Assembly: GCF_001463905.1 (NCBI RefSeq)
Contig: NZ_BBWR01000018.1
Location: forward strand, 62,001-126,000
DNA: 64,000 bases
Direction of reading: 5' to 3'
DNA from: Aureimonas frigidaquae
Lineage (GTDB): Bacteria; Pseudomonadota; Alphaproteobacteria; Rhizobiales; Rhizobiaceae
A model generated the notes under the pieces. It worked only from the letters and a program-made list of their open reading frames with translations. It did not search any database and was not told where the DNA came from. Each line of letters starts with the position of its first letter. The stretch's first letter is position 1. Below, piece after piece: positions 27,691 through 36,820 of this stretch. The position numbers and the translations under genes are program-made.

Positions 27691-29022
27691 TCAGTAGGTG
27701 ATGCCCGTCGCCACCTGCTCGCCGGGCTGGTAGGCCACCGGACGCAGGTCCGACATGACGAGGTCGGACGAGCCGTCGCGAGCGTAGATATCGTCGCGGA
27801 ACTGCACGACCGTCGGGTCCGTCGCCCAGGCGGTGAGGTAGGTGAAGTGCAGCGGCACCGGATCGGAGATGTCCACGTCCTTGCGCTCGCGCCGGGCGAT
27901 GATCTGCTCCATGGTCGCGCGGTCCCAGCCTGGCGTGTTCTTGGCCAGCCAGACGATCAGGTCGCGCACGTTCTGGACGCGCACGCAGCCCGAAGACTCG
28001 AAGCGCATCAGCTGCGAGAAGACGCTCTGCTGCGGCGTGTCGTGCATGTAGACCGAATGCGGGTTCGGGAAGTTGATCTTCACCGACGACATGGCGTTGT
28101 TCTTGCCCGGGTTCTGGCGGAACAGGTAGCGGGTCGCTTCCTCGGTGTTCCAGTCGATGCGCGAGGGCGGGATGACACTGCCGTCGCTGGCATAGATAAA
28201 GATGTCGTTCCGCTCGAGATAGGTCGGATCCTTGCGCATCAACGGGATGATGTCCTTGCGCACGATCGAGGTCGGGGCATGCCAGTACGGATTGAGGTTC
28301 AGGTTGGTAATGCGCGACTTCAGGATCGGCGTCTGGCGGTCGATCTTGCCGACAACGGCCGTATGCCGCTGCACCACGCGACCGCCTTCGACGGCCTCGA
28401 TGCTGGCCGCCGGGATGTTGACCATCACGAAGCGCGGCGCATCGTAGGTTTCCGACTGCAGGCGCTGCAGGTTCACTTGAAGCTGGCCGAGCCGCACATT
28501 GGCCGGCACGTTCATGGCCTTGTAGGTATTTTCGGCGACGACGCCGTCGGCCGGTATGCCGTGGCGGGACTGGAACCGCTTCACCGCCGCGTCGACATAG
28601 GTATCGAAGGATGCCGACTGACCCGCGCTGCGCGGCAGATCGCCCGAAATGGCGAGGCGCTCGCGCAGGGCCATGACGGACGGATGCTCGACGCCCAGGC
28701 GCAGCTTCTGGCCTTCCGGCACCATCGGCCAGCCGCCGGCCATGGTGATCTGGTTGTAATGGCCGATCGCCTGCTGCATCGCGCCCGCGGTGGAGGGCGA
28801 GAAGACGGGCTGGTTGGAGCGCACCGGGGCCACATTGGCCGAACGCGTGTCGAACTGGTCGTTCCAACCGCCGCGGTTCGGCGACATCAGGACATCCTGC
28901 AGCGCCTGCTGCGCGAAAGCCGAACCCGGCAGCGCGGCCAGCCCTGCGGCGGTTGCTGCACCAGCGACGACCGCCCGGCGCGTAACCCTTGCCTGCGTCA
29001 GGCGCGAAACCTTGTCGACCAT
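27691..29022 (-). CDS. L,D-transpeptidase (YkuD family) with peptidoglycan-binding domain
   Basis: This exported enzyme (443 residues) forms 3-3 cross-links in peptidoglycan or attaches proteins to it. After a signal with a twin-arginine-like start (TRRAVVAGAATAAGLAAL, cleavage near A-F-A-Q), a PG_binding_1 repeat covers about residues 150-200 (AVKRFQSRHGIPADGVV). The YkuD catalytic domain follows, with histidine in MHDTPQQ (H327) and nucleophile in SSGCVR (C346). The start at 29022 follows GGGGG. The gene lies downstream of an LdtR-like regulator, matching the ldtP/ldtR pair known from Liberibacter and rhizobia. Confidence 0.92.
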   Translation of the reverse strand: MVDKVSRLTQARVTRRAVVAGAATAAGLAALPGSAFAQQALQDVLMSPNRGGWNDQFDTRSANVAPVRSNQPVFSPSTAGAMQQAIGHYNQITMAGGWPMVPEGQKLRLGVEHPSVMALRERLAISGDLPRSAGQSASFDTYVDAAVKRFQSRHGIPADGVVAENTYKAMNVPANVRLGQLQVNLQRLQSETYDAPRFVMVNIPAASIEAVEGGRVVQRHTAVVGKIDRQTPILKSRITNLNLNPYWHAPTSIVRKDIIPLMRKDPTYLERNDIFIYASDGSVIPPSRIDWNTEEATRYLFRQNPGKNNAMSSVKINFPNPHSVYMHDTPQQSVFSQLMRFESSGCVRVQNVRDLIVWLAKNTPGWDRATMEQIIARRERKDVDISDPVPLHFTYLTAWATDPTVVQFRDDIYARDGSSDLVMSDLRPVAYQPGEQVATGITY

Positions 29023-29201
29023 TTGAACCCCCTGCACATTGCCGGCTGAGACGAAGGGTCTAGCACAGGCTTGGTAAATCAAAAGAAAACCGGCAGGCGC
29101 AAAAACCCAGCCACATCCATCCGGCAAGCCATGTCAATATGGCCAAAGCGTGGAAATTGCGCGGCAAATCCTCTTGAGCGGTATGGACCGGTACAGACAG
29201 C

Positions 29202-29236
29202 AAGGGCGCTGCGGCCGATCGGCCACAGCGCCCTTT
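29202..29236. terminator. Strong hairpin downstream of the LdtR-like gene
   Basis: A long imperfect stem, AAGGGCGCTG/CAGCGCCCTT extended by GGCC-GATC-GGCC with one mismatch, lies 26 bases after the ldtR stop and about 180 bases before the ldt start. The T-tract is poor on either strand. It may be an attenuating or Rho-independent signal separating ldtR from ldt. Confidence 0.5.
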
Positions 29237-29261
29237 ATGCTTGCGCCGCCGCCGCCACCGT

Positions 29262-29783
29262 TCAGAGGCGATACATGATCGAGTCGTTCCAGAAGCGATC
29301 CAGCCTCTGGAGGGCGCGGTTCATCTTCTGGAACTCGAGTTCGCCGAGGCCGCCGACCTTGTCGATGGACACGATGTGACGATCGTAGAGATCGGCCACC
29401 ATCTCGGCGACGGCAAGGCCTTCGGCGGTCAGCGAAATGCGCACCGCCCGCTTGTCGGCGGCCGACTTCTGGTGGTCGATGAAGCCGAGTTCGACCAGCT
29501 TCTTGAGATTGTAGGACACGTTGGAGCCCAGGTAGAAGCCGCGCGTGCGCAGCTCACCAGCCGTCAGGATGCTGTCGCCGATGTTGAACAGGAGCAGCGC
29601 CTGGACGGCGTTAATATCGGTCCGGCCGTTGCGGTCGAACTCATCCTTGACCACATCGAGCAAGCGCCGGTGCAGCCGCTCGACGAGTTGCAGCGTCTCC
29701 AGATAGAGCGACTTCAGCGGCGCGCGATCGTCGCTCGCCTCTTCCCTTTGGGCCGCCGTATGGGCGTTCCGCTGGATCGTCAT
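29262..29783 (-). CDS. ldtR: MarR-family regulator, LdtR-like
   Basis: This 173-residue winged-helix regulator has a recognition region LRTRGFYLGSNVSYNLKKLVELGFI near residue 95 and the wing HQKSAADKRAVRISLT. The phrase NVSYNLKKLVE and the position beside an L,D-transpeptidase match LdtR, which activates ldtP and stress genes in Liberibacter and Sinorhizobium. The ATG at 29783 follows AGGA; further upstream in-frame residues are not needed. A perfect palindrome and a CtrA-type box lie 85-120 bases before its start. Confidence 0.85.
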   Translation of the reverse strand: MTIQRNAHTAAQREEASDDRAPLKSLYLETLQLVERLHRRLLDVVKDEFDRNGRTDINAVQALLLFNIGDSILTAGELRTRGFYLGSNVSYNLKKLVELGFIDHQKSAADKRAVRISLTAEGLAVAEMVADLYDRHIVSIDKVGGLGELEFQKMNRALQRLDRFWNDSIMYRL

Positions 29784-29867
29784 GCGTTCCTCGCTCCGGT
29801 TCAATTCCAAGGTCGCCGCCGAGAAGACGGCAGTCGGACCCGAGCTTCCCCTCCAGGTGTTGAACGC

Positions 29868-29879
29868 CACCTTAAGGTG
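29868..29879. promoter_or_regulatory. 12-base palindrome upstream of the LdtR-like gene
   Basis: CACCTTAAGGTG is a perfect palindrome 85 bases before the ldtR start. MarR-type dimers bind palindromes of this size. Self-regulation by the LdtR-like protein is a reasonable inference. Confidence 0.45.
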
Positions 29880-29884
29880 TAGCG

Positions 29885-29899
29885 TTAACGAAGGGTTAA
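29885..29899 (-). promoter_or_regulatory. CtrA-type box upstream of the LdtR-like gene
   Basis: On the minus strand the sequence reads TTAA-CCCTTCG-TTAAC, a full match to the TTAA-N7-TTAAC consensus of the alphaproteobacterial cell-cycle regulator CtrA. A GANTC site for the CcrM methylase lies at 29920-29924, about 20 bases further upstream. The pair suggests cell-cycle control of ldtR. Confidence 0.5.
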
Positions 29900-29933
29900 G
29901 GGGGGTCTGGCTGCGATCGGAGTCAAGGAACGG

Positions 29934-30383
29934 TTAAGACCTTGCCACTGCCTGCCGGCGGGCGAGCGTTGCGCCGCGCCACCGCGACAGAATGTCGGCA
30001 ATGCGCAGGAGCAAAACGAGGCCCAGCCCCACGCCATGGCCGAGCACGATCCAGTCGGCGCCGGGAAAGCTGAGCTGCGAGAACGCCAGAAGCCCCGCTT
30101 CGATCAGGGCGACCATGGCCCACAGGACCGCGCCCCAGGAACCGGCCAGCCACAGGCCCAGCCCGGCAACCGGATACAGGACCGCGAAGGTGCAGGCAGC
30201 GGCGCGCAGGCTCAGCGGCATCAGGTCGAATCGCCAGAGCGGGGCTTCGTACAGGCCGGCGAGCCGCGCCCAGTACAGCGCCCCCATCGCAAAGAAGCAC
30301 AAGGCCGCCAGGCGGTAGATGGCGGAACTGATCCGTCGGGTGATGGGCTTTGCGGATGCGGTCGTGTCGGTCTTGCGGATCAT
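29934..30383 (-). CDS. DUF6163 family membrane protein
   Basis: This 149-residue protein of unknown function has four predicted membrane helices: IYRLAALCFFAMGALYWARL, LRAAACTFAVLYPVAGLGLWLA, GAVLWAMVALIEAGLLAF, and WIVLGHGVGLGLVLLLRIADIL. Both ends are basic, suggesting they face the cytoplasm. The gene commonly neighbours ldtR in Hyphomicrobiales, hence the DUF6163 assignment. The start at 30383 fits the membrane topology. It diverges from hemB across 221 bases in which I see no other gene. Confidence 0.75.
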   Translation of the reverse strand: MIRKTDTTASAKPITRRISSAIYRLAALCFFAMGALYWARLAGLYEAPLWRFDLMPLSLRAAACTFAVLYPVAGLGLWLAGSWGAVLWAMVALIEAGLLAFSQLSFPGADWIVLGHGVGLGLVLLLRIADILSRWRGATLARRQAVARS

Positions 30384-30604
30384 GGCGCGAGTGTACCGGT
30401 GCCCCCGCCCGCTTGTGAAGTGCCAAGCTGGCGCCGGACGGTGCCGAGAACGGTTCCAATCGGGGACAAATCTCAGTAGAAGTCGGCGCGGACGGTGGGT
30501 CCGCGGGAGCGCGCCTTTCGTCCACGCATCCGTGCGGCGGGCCGACCTGTCGCCAATGGCGGCGGCAAAGGCTTCCGCGCACGACACTGGAAGGCACTGT
30601 TGCA

Positions 30605-31639
30605 ATGAGCGGCCACGATTACAGCGACGTTTCCCGCGCGATCGACATGGCGACGGGCGGACGCCGCCACCGGCGCCTTCGCCGAACCGCATGGTCGCGC
30701 GAGCTGGTCCGTGAAACGCGCCTGTCGGGCTCCGACCTCATCTGGCCCATCTTCGTGCGCGATGGCGGCGGCGAGGCCGAGCCGGTCCCCTCCATGCCGG
30801 GCGTCTTCCGGCACAGCGTGAACGGCTGCGTCGAGGCGGCACGAAAGGCGGACGATCTCGGCATACCGGTCATCGCGCTGTTCCCCTTCAACGACACCAC
30901 CCGGCGGGACGAAAACGGCACCGAGGCGCTTAACCCGAACAACCTCGTCTGCCGGGCCGTCCGCGCCATCAAGGCGGCCGTGCCGCAGATCGGCATTCTG
31001 TGCGACGTCGCGCTCGATCCCTATACGAGCCACGGGCATGACGGCATCCTGCGCGATGGCCATGTCGATAACGACCTGTCGGTGGAGGCCCTGTGCCAGC
31101 AGGCCATCGTTCAGGCCGATGCCGGCTGCGACATCATCGGCCCGTCCGACATGATGGACGGCCGGGTCGCGCTGATCCGCGCCGCCCTGGACGGCCAGGG
31201 CCTGCGCGATACGATGATCATGTCCTATGCGGCTAAATACGCATCGGTCTTCTACTCGACCTTCCGCGACGCGGTGGGCTCGAGCGGTGTCCTGAAGGGT
31301 GACAAGCGGACCTACCAGATGGATATGGGCAATGGCGACGAGGCGCTGCGCGAAGCGGCCCAGGACATTGCCGAAGGGGCGGACATGATCATGGTCAAGC
31401 CCGGCCTGCCCTATCTGGACATACTGGTGCGGCTGACGCAGGAGTTCAACATTCCCTGCTTCGCCTACCAGACCTCCGGCGAATATTCGATGATGATGGC
31501 GGCTGCCGAGCGCGGCTGGCTGGACGGCGATGCCGCCATGATGGAAGTGCTGACAGCCTACAAGCGGGCGGGCGCTGCCGGGGTGCTCACCTACTTCGCC
31601 CCCCGCGCGGCCGAGGCGCTGCGCCAACGCGGCGTCTGA
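30605..31639 (+). CDS. hemB: Delta-aminolevulinic acid dehydratase (porphobilinogen synthase)
   Basis: This 344-residue enzyme joins two aminolevulinate molecules into porphobilinogen for haem and other tetrapyrroles. The Schiff-base lysines are in SYAAKYASVFY and MVKPGLPYLD. The metal region reads DVALDPYTSHGHDG, where the zinc-binding cysteines are replaced by alanine and aspartates, so this is the magnesium-type enzyme usual in alphaproteobacteria. GGAAGG precedes the ATG. It diverges from the DUF6163 gene. Confidence 0.96.
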   Translation: MSGHDYSDVSRAIDMATGGRRHRRLRRTAWSRELVRETRLSGSDLIWPIFVRDGGGEAEPVPSMPGVFRHSVNGCVEAARKADDLGIPVIALFPFNDTTRRDENGTEALNPNNLVCRAVRAIKAAVPQIGILCDVALDPYTSHGHDGILRDGHVDNDLSVEALCQQAIVQADAGCDIIGPSDMMDGRVALIRAALDGQGLRDTMIMSYAAKYASVFYSTFRDAVGSSGVLKGDKRTYQMDMGNGDEALREAAQDIAEGADMIMVKPGLPYLDILVRLTQEFNIPCFAYQTSGEYSMMMAAAERGWLDGDAAMMEVLTAYKRAGAAGVLTYFAPRAAEALRQRGV

Positions 31640-31731
31640 CCGGCATTGCGCGGCCCGCACTTGCGATGGGGGGTGTGCGCCCCCATTATCTTGCGGCAGG
31701 ATTCCCCTGCCTCAAGGAGCCCAAAGCCATT

Positions 31732-32196
31732 ATGAGCCGTACCGTCGAGCTGACCCCGGACAACGCCCTCGTGAACGACGTTCGCGCCTATCGCGGTGTG
31801 CGGACGCGGCGCATCCTCGCCTTCCTGGTCGACTATACGCTCGTTCTGACGCTGTCGGTTCCCGTGGCCATCGTGATCGCCGTCTTCGGCCTTCTGACGC
31901 TCGGCCTCGGCTGGATGCTCTATGCGGTGATGCTGCCGCTCGTGGCCATCTTCTACATCGGCTACACGATGGGCGGGCGCAGCCAGGCAACCCCCGGCAT
32001 GCGACTCTTCGATGTCAAGGTGGCCCGGCTGGACGGGCAGAGTGTCGATCCGGTCCTGGCCGTCCTGCACGGCGTCCTGTTCTGGGCCAGTGTATCGCTG
32101 CTCACGCCGCTCGTGCTTCTGGTGACGCTCTTTACCCGTCGCAAGGAGCTTTTGCACGACTATCTCCTCGGCACCGTCGTCGTGCGGCGCTCCTGA
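31732..32196 (+). CDS. RDD family membrane protein
   Basis: This 154-residue protein has three membrane segments (ILAFLVDYTLVLTLSVPVAIVIAVFG, LYAVMLPLVAIFYIGYTMG, and VLHGVLFWASVSLLTPLVLLVTLF). The RDD signature residues appear as RRILAFLVD near the N-terminus. TPGMRLFDVKV is the conserved loop, and LLHDYLLGTVVV the typical end. RDD proteins are of uncertain function; some have been linked to ion transport. ATG 31732 follows AAGGAG; an in-frame frame upstream is open. It lies between hemB and bpt, as in many relatives. Confidence 0.85.
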   Translation: MSRTVELTPDNALVNDVRAYRGVRTRRILAFLVDYTLVLTLSVPVAIVIAVFGLLTLGLGWMLYAVMLPLVAIFYIGYTMGGRSQATPGMRLFDVKVARLDGQSVDPVLAVLHGVLFWASVSLLTPLVLLVTLFTRRKELLHDYLLGTVVVRRS

Positions 32197-32299
32197 CCGG
32201 CACGCTGCGACAAGCGGGTCGTTTGCGGCCGCGCCGGTTTGGCGTAGAGTTGGGTGGTAGGCCGGGCGCTGGCACAGCGTCATATGGGTGGCACGATCG

Positions 32300-33061
32300 A
32301 TGACAGCGCATCCGCAGACGCCGCAATTCTTCCTGACGTCGCCCTCGGTGTGCCCCTACCTCCCCAACCAGTTCGAGCGGAAGGTCTTCACCCATCTCGT
32401 CGGCAACCGGGCCGGCGAGCTTCTGGACCTCCTGACGCAAGGGGGTTTCAGGCGCAGCCAGAACATCGCCTACCGTCCGGCCTGCGAACATTGCCGCGCC
32501 TGCATTTCCGTGCGCATCCGCGTGGACGAATTCCAGCCCAACGGCTCCATGCGCCGGGTCATGAAGCGCAACCGCGATCTGATCGGCCGGATGGACCCGG
32601 CCGGCGCGACGAGCGAACAATATGCCCTCTTCCGGCGCTACCTGGACCGTCGGCATGCCTCGGGCGGCATGGCCGAAATGTCGGTGCTGGACTACTCCAT
32701 GATGGTGGAGGACAGCCAGGTCGAGACGCGGCTGATCCAGTATCGCCGCCGTGGCCCTGATTCGGGGTTTGCGCGCACATCCGATGGCGCGCTCGTCGCC
32801 GTTGCGCTGACCGACATCATGGCCGACGGCCTGTCGATGGTCTATTCCTTCTACGATCCGGACGAAGTCAGTCGAAGCCTCGGCACATACATGATCGTCG
32901 ATCATGTCGAACGCGCTCGCGCGCTCGGCCTTCCCTACCTGTATCTGGGCTATTGGGTCGAAGGGTCCGACAAGATGGACTACAAGATCCGCTTCCAGCC
33001 GCAGGAGCATCTCGGCCCCACGGGCTGGGCGCTCTACGAAGGCTCCGACCGGCGGGGCTGA
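32300..33061 (+). CDS. bpt: Aspartate/glutamate leucyltransferase (ATE/Bpt family)
   Basis: This 253-residue aminoacyl-tRNA-protein transferase adds leucine to proteins with N-terminal Asp or Glu, marking them for ClpS/ClpAP degradation. N-terminal cysteine motifs CPYLP and [16 protein letters not shown], plus [17 protein letters not shown] and [15 protein letters not shown] near residue 215, are diagnostic. The start at 32300 is chosen over a GTG 12 bases upstream. It is convergent with parC, 30 bases away. Confidence 0.93.
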   Translation: MTAHPQTPQFFLTSPSVCPYLPNQFERKVFTHLVGNRAGELLDLLTQGGFRRSQNIAYRPACEHCRACISVRIRVDEFQPNGSMRRVMKRNRDLIGRMDPAGATSEQYALFRRYLDRRHASGGMAEMSVLDYSMMVEDSQVETRLIQYRRRGPDSGFARTSDGALVAVALTDIMADGLSMVYSFYDPDEVSRSLGTYMIVDHVERARALGLPYLYLGYWVEGSDKMDYKIRFQPQEHLGPTGWALYEGSDRRG

Positions 33062-33091
33062 TGGGGGCCGCGCCCGCCAGCCGGACCCGTC

Positions 33092-35341
33092 TCAGGCGTT
33101 GAACTTGCCGCTCTTGGGAAAGCCCTTCGGCACCAGCTTGCCGGCCTGGGCCCTGTCGCCCCGCCACTCGACCAGCTCTTCCGCGCTGCGCAAGAACTGC
33201 CGCCCGCCGGAATCCTGCCAGCTCAGCCCCTCCGCCAGGCGGAAGACGCGCAGGTCCGAGAGTTCGCCATCCTTGTAGCGCTGCAGCCGCACGCCCTTGC
33301 CGCGGGTCATCTCCGGCACCTGCGCCATGGGGAACACGATGAGCTTGCGGTTCTGGCCGACCACGGCGACCATGTCGCCATCGGCCGGCACGGCAAGGGC
33401 CAGGCGCCCCGTACCGCTGACGTTCAGGATCTGCTTGCCGCGCCGCATCCCGGACAGAAGGTCCCCCTCGCCCACGATGAAGCCGTTGCCGTCGCTCGAC
33501 GCGATGAGGCGCTTAACGGTCGGGTTGGCGACGAAGCCGGTCACGATGTCCTGGTCGTCCTCCAGCTCGATGGCCAATCGGATAGGATCACCATGCCCGC
33601 GGCCGCCGGGCAGGCGATCCGCCCCCAGGGTGAAGGCGCGGCCATTGGTGGACAGGAAGATGAGCTTGTCCGTCGTATGGGCGGGGAATGCGAGCTTGAG
33701 CGTGTCGCCTTCCCGGAAGGTCAACGTCGACGTATCGCTCAAATGGCCGCGCATGGCCCGCAGGAAGCCCTTCTGCGACAGGACGATGGTCACCGGCTCG
33801 CGCTCGATCATCGCCTCGGCGATGCTGTCGGCATCGTGGTTCGGCGCTTCCGCAAAAAGGGTCCGCCGCCGGCCGAGCTTGGTCTTCTTGGAGAAGGTCT
33901 CGCGTACCTCGCGCACTTCGTCGGCGACGGCCGTCCATTGCAGCGTGTCGGAGGCCATCAGGGCCTCTTTCTCCTGCTTCTCGGCCGTCAGGGCGTCGAA
34001 CTCGCGGCGCAGCTCCATTTCCTCGAGCTTGCGCAGGGAGCGCAGTCGAAGGTTCAGCACCGCCTCGGCCTGCGTGTCGGTCAGGACGAAGACGCGCATC
34101 AGCTCGGCCTTCGGATCGTCCTCCTCGCGGATGATGCGGATGACCTCGTCGATGTTCAGGAACACGATGAGGTAGCCGCCAAGGATTTCCAGGCGGCGTT
34201 CGATCTGCCCCAGCCGGAAGGCGGTGCGGCGCTGCAGGACGGTGCGCCGGTGGTCCAGCCACTCCACGAGCACGTCGCGCAGCGACATGACCTTGGGCAC
34301 CTTGCCGCCGGACAGGACGTTCATGTTCAAGGGAATGCGGCTTTCCAGATCGGTCAGCCGGAACAGGGATTCCATCAGGAGTTCCGGATCCACCGTGCGG
34401 GCACGCGGCTCCAGCACGATGCGCACGTCTTCGGTCGACTCGTCGCGAATGTCGGCCAGGAGCGGCAGCTTGCGCGCCTGCAGCAGATCGGCGATCTTTT
34501 CGATCAGCCGGGATTTCTGGACGAGATAGGGGATCTCCGTCACCACCACGACATAGCCGCCGCGGCCGGCCTCTTCCTTTTCCCAGCGGGCGCGCACGCG
34601 GAAGGAGCCGCGGCCGGTCGCATAGGATTCACGCAAGGAGGCGGCATCCTCCACCACGACGCCGCCGGTCGGAAAATCCGGCCCCTGGACGAAGCGCAGG
34701 AGCGTGTCGATCCCGGCGTCGGGCGTTTCGATCAGCTTGAGCGCTGCGTCGCAGATCTCGGCCGCATTGTGCGGGGGGATGGACGTGGCCATGCCGACGG
34801 CGATGCCGGACGATCCGTTGGCCAGAAGATTGGGGAAGGCGCCGGGGAGCACAACCGGCTCCTCGTCTTCCTCGTTGTAGGTCAGGCGGAAGTCGACGGC
34901 GTTTTCGTCGATGCCGCGCAACAGGAGCGTGGTGACGTCCGTCATCCGCGCCTCGGTGTAGCGCATGGCCGCCGCACTATCGCCGTCGATATTGCCGAAA
35001 TTGCCCTGGCCGTCGACCAGCGGGTAGCGGATCGCGAAATCCTGCGACAGGCGCACCAGCGCATCGTAGATCGAGGCGTCCCCGTGCGGGTGGAACTTGC
35101 CCATCACGTCGCCCACGATGCGGGCGCATTTCTTGTAGGCCTGGCCGGGATCCAGCCGCAGGACACGCATGGCATGGACGATGCGCCGATGGACGGGCTT
35201 CAGCCCGTCGCGCACATCGGGCAAGGCCCGGCCCATGATGGTCGACAGGGCATAGGCAAGGTACCGCTCTTCCAGAGCGGCCTTCAGGTCCACCGGTTCG
35301 ATGTCGCCGCCCCCGGCGGGCGGTTCGGCGCTTTTCCCCAT
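33092..35341 (-). CDS. parC: DNA topoisomerase IV subunit A
   Basis: This 749-residue type II topoisomerase subunit cuts and rejoins DNA to unlink daughter chromosomes. The N-terminal segment [27 protein letters not shown] and the catalytic tyrosine in [10 protein letters not shown] (near residue 118) are clear. [19 protein letters not shown] contains the quinolone-region serine. The C-terminal part has beta-propeller blades with a shorter repertoire than GyrA and no GyrA box (QRRGGKG), supporting ParC. Confidence 0.94.
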   Translation of the reverse strand: MGKSAEPPAGGGDIEPVDLKAALEERYLAYALSTIMGRALPDVRDGLKPVHRRIVHAMRVLRLDPGQAYKKCARIVGDVMGKFHPHGDASIYDALVRLSQDFAIRYPLVDGQGNFGNIDGDSAAAMRYTEARMTDVTTLLLRGIDENAVDFRLTYNEEDEEPVVLPGAFPNLLANGSSGIAVGMATSIPPHNAAEICDAALKLIETPDAGIDTLLRFVQGPDFPTGGVVVEDAASLRESYATGRGSFRVRARWEKEEAGRGGYVVVVTEIPYLVQKSRLIEKIADLLQARKLPLLADIRDESTEDVRIVLEPRARTVDPELLMESLFRLTDLESRIPLNMNVLSGGKVPKVMSLRDVLVEWLDHRRTVLQRRTAFRLGQIERRLEILGGYLIVFLNIDEVIRIIREEDDPKAELMRVFVLTDTQAEAVLNLRLRSLRKLEEMELRREFDALTAEKQEKEALMASDTLQWTAVADEVREVRETFSKKTKLGRRRTLFAEAPNHDADSIAEAMIEREPVTIVLSQKGFLRAMRGHLSDTSTLTFREGDTLKLAFPAHTTDKLIFLSTNGRAFTLGADRLPGGRGHGDPIRLAIELEDDQDIVTGFVANPTVKRLIASSDGNGFIVGEGDLLSGMRRGKQILNVSGTGRLALAVPADGDMVAVVGQNRKLIVFPMAQVPEMTRGKGVRLQRYKDGELSDLRVFRLAEGLSWQDSGGRQFLRSAEELVEWRGDRAQAGKLVPKGFPKSGKFNA

Positions 35342-35559
35342 ATGTTTCGCCTAGCCGACAGGCGGAAAAAGAACAAGCAAGGAACACAGCTTTTCCAACG
35401 CTTTGAGTCGCGATCTTCCTTTTCGCAACCATGACGGATTGCTTTCCAGGCGCGGAGCGCCATAAACCCGGCATAGAAATCGGATCTAAGGGCCCAGGTT
35501 TCCGGCCGCCGCCAGATGGGGCGGCTTTAAGGCAACGACGACGAAGAGGTTGCATTCTC

Positions 35560-36738
35560 ATGATGGTTAAGCGCTCCCGCGGCCTTCTGGCCGGCCTGGC
35601 AATCGCCCTGGCAAGCTCCACGGCCGCCTATGCAGCGGACGGGCAGGCCTTTGCCGAGCGGCTGAAGACGCTCCTGGAGCCGCAGGGCGTCGTGCTCACC
35701 TATGCCGGCGTGGAGAATTCCGGCGACGACGTGGTGATCAAGGGCGCCAAGGTGGCGACCGACAAGGAAGCGCTGGACCTCGGCGACCTGACCTTCGAAA
35801 CCGTGGCCGGGACGGCGGAGCAGGGCTTCACCGCTGCCCGCCTGGACCTGCAGGATGTCGACAAGACCGAGAATGAGAACCGGCTGTCCATCAAGGGCAT
35901 GGAGATCGAAGGCCTGCAACTGGCCGGAACGGCCCAGGCGAGCGATCCTGCCATGCCGACCAGCGTGAAGTTCGACCGGGCCGGCCTCGACTCCATGACC
36001 ATCCAGCAGAACGGCAAGGACGTCGTCACGCTCGGCACGACGGAGATGACGAGCACCGGCGAAGGCGCCGGCGGCATTTCCGGCACGTTCAACGTCAGCG
36101 AGTTCATGGTCGACACGACTGCGGATCCGGAGTCCGAGGGCTCCAAGACCATGGCTGCCATCGGCTATCCGCAGGTGCGCGGCAGCATTGACGGCACCGG
36201 CGCCTGGACGCCGGCCGACGGCAAGCTGACCCTCGATCCGCTCAAGATCGTCTGGCAGGATGCCGGGGAACTGGATTTCGCCTACACAATAACCGGTTAC
36301 ACCCCGGCCTTCATCCAGCAGCTCAGCCAGCTTCAGGCGCAGATGGCCGCCAATCCGGAGGCGAGCGACTCGACGGGCATGGCGGTTCTGGGGCTGATCT
36401 CGCAGCTCTACCTGAACAATGCGCGCCTGTCCTTCACCGACAATTCGCTGACCGACAAGCTGCTCGAATACTACGCCCAGCGCAACGGACAGACCCGGGA
36501 CGAACTCGTAACAAACCTCAAGGCGTCGCTTCCTCCGATCCTGAACTACCTGCAGAACCAGGCCTTCCAGGAACGCGTTCAGGCGGCAGTGGACGCCTAT
36601 CTGGACAATCCGGAAAACATGACCATCACCATCGCCCCGCAGACGCCGGTTCCCGCCACGCAGGTAATGGGCGCGGCCATGGGCGCACCGCAGACCCTGC
36701 CGCAGGTCCTGAACCTCGAGGTCACCTCCAACCAGTAA
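35560..36738 (+). CDS. Conserved exported protein of unknown function
   Basis: I do not recognise the family of this 392-residue protein. It has a clear signal peptide (RGLLAGLAIALASSTAAYAAD, cleavage near residue 26). The mature part is acidic, with repeating beta-rich units of the pattern 'EGLQLAGTAQ', 'GLDSMTIQQNGKDVVTLG', 'RGSIDGTGAWTPADGKL'. A helical segment follows (residues about 290-365, QLSQLQAQMAAN ... LEYYAQRN). Two ATGs adjoin at 35560 and 35563, after AAGAGG. The repeated design resembles periplasmic AsmA/YdgA-type proteins, but that is only an impression. It stands alone between parC and aspS and ends in a strong terminator. Confidence 0.75.
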   Translation: MMVKRSRGLLAGLAIALASSTAAYAADGQAFAERLKTLLEPQGVVLTYAGVENSGDDVVIKGAKVATDKEALDLGDLTFETVAGTAEQGFTAARLDLQDVDKTENENRLSIKGMEIEGLQLAGTAQASDPAMPTSVKFDRAGLDSMTIQQNGKDVVTLGTTEMTSTGEGAGGISGTFNVSEFMVDTTADPESEGSKTMAAIGYPQVRGSIDGTGAWTPADGKLTLDPLKIVWQDAGELDFAYTITGYTPAFIQQLSQLQAQMAANPEASDSTGMAVLGLISQLYLNNARLSFTDNSLTDKLLEYYAQRNGQTRDELVTNLKASLPPILNYLQNQAFQERVQAAVDAYLDNPENMTITIAPQTPVPATQVMGAAMGAPQTLPQVLNLEVTSNQ

Positions 36739-36759
36739 GCCGCCACTCGCGGCACAAAG

Positions 36760-36796
36760 AAAACCCCGGGGCCCTGTTCGGACCCCGGGGTTTTTT
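36760..36796 (+). terminator. Strong Rho-independent terminator
   Basis: A perfect stem (AAAACCCCGGGG / CCCCGGGGTTTT) with an 11-base loop is followed by six T residues, 22 bases after the stop of the exported protein. Because the left arm starts with A residues, it may also stop transcripts of the convergent aspS gene, whose stop lies 25 bases away. Confidence 0.92.
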
Positions 36797-36820
36797 CGTG
36801 GCCACAAGCCGGCGCGCGGA

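Noticed and set aside
33593-35434. Open frame of 613 codons on the plus strand opposite parC
   Set aside because: It lacks motifs and conflicts with the strongly supported topoisomerase gene.
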